Assembly (NCBI GenBank): GCA_016781225.1
Contig: JADDQT010000048.1
Span: forward strand, 3,319-10,583
Direction of reading: 5' to 3'
DNA length: 7,265 bases
Source: Actinomycetota bacterium
GTDB taxonomy: Bacteria; Actinomycetota; Acidimicrobiia; Acidimicrobiales; GCA-2861595
This document shows, piece by piece, positions 5,460 through 7,265 of this stretch. The notes beneath the pieces were generated by a model. That model saw only the letters and a list, made by a program, of their open reading frames with translations, had not been told where the DNA came from and searched no databases. The translations under genes and the position numbers were made by a program. Each line of letters opens with the position of its first letter. Position 1 is the stretch's first letter.

Positions 5460-5947
5460 TCGCCAACAGGAGCACGTCGTATTCGTCCCGCTTGAACAGA
5501 GGGACGATGTGGTCGTCGATGATCTGCTTGGCTCGCTGGTCGCTCAGCCGGTCACCCAGTCCCCTTCCGGTTTGGATGCGCAGCTTGCGTTCCTCAGCCG
5601 CAACCACCAGCAGGGCGCCGTCGTTGTCGTCACGATGACCGACGCCCCACGTGTTGAACAGCCAGGGCATAGTCCTCGATGCTGACGCCTCCCGTCGTTC
5701 CCACGATGGCCACGGCCAACTGGGCGGTCTGTGCCTGGTTGTCCTTCACCAGCTGGTTGGCGAGGGCCGACCGGGTGGCGTCCGAGAGCAGCTTGGCCTC
5801 GTCGACGACTGGACCACTCGCCGCCGGGTAACTCGCTGCCACTGCGACGATAAGGGATGCAGCCCAGGCAGCGACGGCAAGCGCCGCCGCCACGACGCCC
5901 ACTCGCCGAAGGGACAAGGGTGTAGCGGCCGGTCCTGCTGGCTTCAC
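5413..5947 (-). pseudogene. TPM-domain membrane protein, frameshifted and 3'-truncated
   Basis: Starts at GTG 5947 within the stop of the methyltransferase (GTGA overlap), so it is translationally coupled. A 15-residue head precedes one membrane helix (VGVVAAALAVAAWAASLIVA). The TPM domain then begins with VVDEAKLLSDATRSALANQL, then TAQLAVAIVGTTGGVSIEDYA. Around 5660 the frame is lost. In another frame it resumes as LFNTWGVGHRDDNDGALLVV, ERKLRIQTGRGLGDRLSDQR and IIDDHIVPLFKRDEYDVLLL. One or two bases are off near the GCCC run. Homology stops at about 5460, just short of the normal domain end, and the last 15 or so residues to the stop at 5413 are antisense to the neighbouring gene. TPM proteins are membrane-anchored, with roles proposed in photosystem II repair or phosphatase activity; no specific role can be given here. 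Confidence 0.75.
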
Positions 5948-6561
5948 CCGGACGTCGCCCTACCCTCGAAGGTCCAGCCGAGCGGCTTGGGATCACCCTT
6001 TGCGTAGTAGGTGTCGACCTGTTGAATGGACAGGCCGCCTTCGGCGATGAGCGCCGGGATGTCACGGTTGATGTTGCAGCCACACGCCACTCGCCCCTGC
6101 AAGCCGTTGCACCGGTTCTGCCACTTCCGCACGCCCTCGTCGGGGGACAGGCCGTGCTCGACGAAGTGGAACGTGCCTCCGGGCCGAAGGATCCGGACGA
6201 TCTCCCGAACGGCGGCAACGGGATCCTCGATGCTGCACAGAGTCCAGGTCGAGAGGACGGCGTCCGCAGACTCGTCCTCGAGCGGTAGACGCTGCCCGTC
6301 TAGGCCCACGAACTCCACCGGGCACCTTGTTGCAGCGACTCGATCGGCGGCGATGTCACGGGCCTTCGCCAGTGGCTCCACTGCCTGAAGCCGGGTGACC
6401 CCTTCGGGCATGAACGGAAGGTTGTGGCCGGTGCCGAACCCGATCTCCACGACGTCTCCGCGCAGCGGTGCGCACACACGCTGGCGGATCCGGCGTGTCT
6501 CCTTGCTGTCCATCAAGATGTTCATGATCCGAGGGAAGACACGCTCGCCGTAGAAGCCCAT
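5944..6561 (-). CDS. Class I SAM-dependent methyltransferase
   Basis: 205 residues, full length for a single-domain methyltransferase of the Methyltransf_11 type. It opens MGFYGERVFPRIMNILMDSK. Motif I, the SAM loop, is VVEIGFGTGHN (37-47). Glu62 in LQAVEPLAKA would bind the ribose. Asp88 in FVGLDGQRLP sits near the adenine, and DAVLSTWTLCSIEDP (100-114) is motif IV. ILRPGGTFHFVEHGL (124-138) is motif V. The later NRCNGLQGRVACGCNINRDI, with Cys151, Cys160 and Cys162, resembles the METTL7/UbiE-related branch, whose substrates include thiols and lipids; the substrate here is unknown. I chose ATG 6561 because upstream residues are Arg/Pro-rich and overlap the HEXXH gene. There is no clear Shine-Dalgarno. 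It lies 34 bases after the HEXXH gene and overlaps the TPM start, so all three are probably co-transcribed. Frame intact. Confidence 0.9.
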   Translation of the reverse strand: MGFYGERVFPRIMNILMDSKETRRIRQRVCAPLRGDVVEIGFGTGHNLPFMPEGVTRLQAVEPLAKARDIAADRVAATRCPVEFVGLDGQRLPLEDESADAVLSTWTLCSIEDPVAAVREIVRILRPGGTFHFVEHGLSPDEGVRKWQNRCNGLQGRVACGCNINRDIPALIAEGGLSIQQVDTYYAKGDPKPLGWTFEGRATSG

Positions 6562-6595
6562 GGTGCGAGTGTCGCGCGCACAGGTTTCCTGGCGT

Positions 6596-6964
6596 TCAGC
6601 CCTCCTCCCGGTGCGCCTCCTGCCACCGACGAGCACCCTCCCGTGCCTCCACCTCCAGCGGGATGGCGAGGTAGGCGGAACGGTGGCTGCGGAGCCGGGC
6701 CAAGTTCCTGGCATAGGCCCCCAGGTAGCGGCGGAGGAAGCCCGCCACGCCGTGTCGTGACCACTGCTGCACATGGACCAGCTCGTGAGCCAGGAGGCGC
6801 GAGCTGTCCCCGTGGCCCCGGCGAACGAGCACCACCCGTCCGAGCGTCATGGCGTCTGCTCCCGGGGTGAGGAACGGCACCTCGACGATCCTCACCCCTT
6901 CGGCGAGCGCTGCGGGCAGGTGGTCGAACCGGGCGATCTCGTCGGGACGGAGGCGGTGCACCAT
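6596..6964 (-). CDS. Small HEXXH protein (DUF4157-like putative zinc peptidase domain)
   Basis: 122 residues from ATG 6964 (MVHRLRPDEIARFDHLPAAL). A beta-rich N-terminal half contains VRIVEVPFLTPGADAMTLGR. The metal site is LLAHELVHVQQW (57-68), with HEXXH at 60-64, and IPLEVEAREGARRW (101-114) offers Glu104 or Glu106 as a third ligand. H-E-L-V-H-V-x-Q-W is typical of DUF4157-like domains. The region between, GVAGFLRRYLGAYARNLARL, is amphipathic. No signal peptide or membrane segment is seen, and the whole protein is little more than the metal-binding core, so catalytic activity is plausible but unproven. The GTG at 7027 is an alternative start adding 21 residues; neither has a good Shine-Dalgarno. 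It is the first gene of the probable operon with the methyltransferase and TPM genes, and is divergent from the oxidoreductase at 7048. Confidence 0.75.
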   Translation of the reverse strand: MVHRLRPDEIARFDHLPAALAEGVRIVEVPFLTPGADAMTLGRVVLVRRGHGDSSRLLAHELVHVQQWSRHGVAGFLRRYLGAYARNLARLRSHRSAYLAIPLEVEAREGARRWQEAHREEG

Positions 6965-7033
6965 TGCGAAGGATGGCAGGGCCGAAGCATGGCAGGCTCG
7001 GCCCCGCCAAACCGGTGCTCCCCGCACCGAGCG

Positions 7034-7041
7034 GGAAGGAG
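7034..7041 (+). promoter_or_regulatory. Shine-Dalgarno for the oxidoreductase gene
   Basis: GGAAGGAG lies 6 bases before GTG 7048. This is the strongest ribosome binding site in the window and fixes that start. Confidence 0.8.
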
Positions 7042-7047
7042 AACGAC

Positions 7048-7265
7048 GTGACGACGGTGGCCTTCTGTGGGCTCGGCCAGATGGGTGAGCCCATGGCAGC
7101 CCGCCTCCTCGACGGCGACGACGAGCTGGTGGTCTGGAACCGCAGCGCCGAGCGAGCCGACGCCCTCGTCGAGCGAGGAGCTCGGCGGGCAGCCTCCCCC
7201 GCCGAGGCGGCAGCAGGGGTCGAGGTCGTCATCACCATGCTCTCCACGCCCGAGGCCCTCGACGA
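7048..7265 (+). CDS. NAD(P)-dependent oxidoreductase, 3-hydroxyisobutyrate dehydrogenase family, 3' end outside the window
   Basis: The first 72 codons are visible, starting at GTG 7048. The N-terminus VTTVAFCGLGQMGEPMAARL carries the family signature G-x-G-x-M-G-x-P-M-A of the dinucleotide-binding Rossmann fold. The second strand ends in VVWNRSAERA, where Asn and Arg at the strand end favour NADP over NAD (inference). A third element, AAGVEVVITMLSTPEAL, matches the A-D-V-V-I-x-M-L-x-x-P segment. Members oxidise beta-hydroxyacids such as 3-hydroxyisobutyrate or tartronate semialdehyde, or reduce imines; the catalytic Lys lies beyond the edge, so the substrate is open. It is divergent from the HEXXH gene, with about 83 bases between the starts, which must hold both promoters; I see no clear hexamers there. 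Confidence 0.92.
   Translation, partial: MTTVAFCGLGQMGEPMAARLLDGDDELVVWNRSAERADALVERGARRAASPAEAAAGVEVVITMLSTPEALD

Noticed and set aside
5544..6218. 224-residue minus-strand open frame
   Set aside because: It shadows the methyltransferase and TPM genes in another frame; only a few residues at its end match neighbouring family sequence.
6522..7247. 241-residue minus-strand open frame
   Set aside because: It covers the HEXXH gene in a different frame and the oxidoreductase on the opposite strand; the composition is low-complexity Pro, Arg and Ser.

Overview
The base composition (very GC-rich, strong preference for G or C at third codon positions), frequent GTG starts and the protein families present point to an actinobacterium. 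An Acidimicrobiia-like or related lineage is my guess, but the sequence alone does not fix the taxon. The window looks like chromosomal backbone interrupted by a decayed integrative region.

Layout: (1) 1-666, minus strand: the N-terminal two thirds or so of a dienelactone-hydrolase-type alpha/beta hydrolase that runs off the left edge. (2) 859-1128, minus strand: the C-terminal half of an SRPBCC-family protein, broken by about three frameshifts and cut at about 1128. (3) 1128-3649: an accessory scar. It holds the C-terminal fragment of one tyrosine integrase (1128-1459), an intact VapBC-type toxin-antitoxin pair (1502-2121) with a palindromic putative operator, a serine tRNA (CGA) with a damaged anticodon stem (2235-2320), what looks like one end of an IS21-family insertion sequence (2351-2440), and a second, unrelated tyrosine recombinase broken by six or more frameshifts (2567-3649). 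The toxin-antitoxin pair is the only protein-coding unit here that is clearly intact. (4) 3650-4008: no recognisable gene. (5) 4009-4801: two small minus-strand membrane-associated proteins, one with 11-residue repeats and a C-terminal membrane segment, the other a two-helix membrane protein. They are followed by a strong 16-bp hairpin terminator. (6) 4811-5195: no convincing gene. (7) 5196-5947: two convergent genes, a small plus-strand membrane protein and a minus-strand TPM-domain protein. Both lose their 3' ends at the same point near 5460, as if a deletion fused them tail to tail. (8) 5944-6964, minus strand: a probable operon of a small HEXXH protein, a class I SAM methyltransferase and the TPM protein, the last two joined by a GTGA overlap. 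(9) 7048-7265, plus strand: the N-terminus of a 3-hydroxyisobutyrate-dehydrogenase-type NAD(P) oxidoreductase with a strong ribosome binding site, running off the right edge.

The most striking feature is the density of single-base frameshifts, most of them at homopolymers, in genes whose protein sequence is otherwise well preserved. This is either recent pseudogenisation of an integrative region or uncorrected sequencing error, and the window alone cannot decide. I do not see a clearly new multi-gene system. The best leads are the tRNA/integrase/toxin-antitoxin scar, the tail-to-tail deletion junction, and the conserved-looking HEXXH-methyltransferase-TPM operon.
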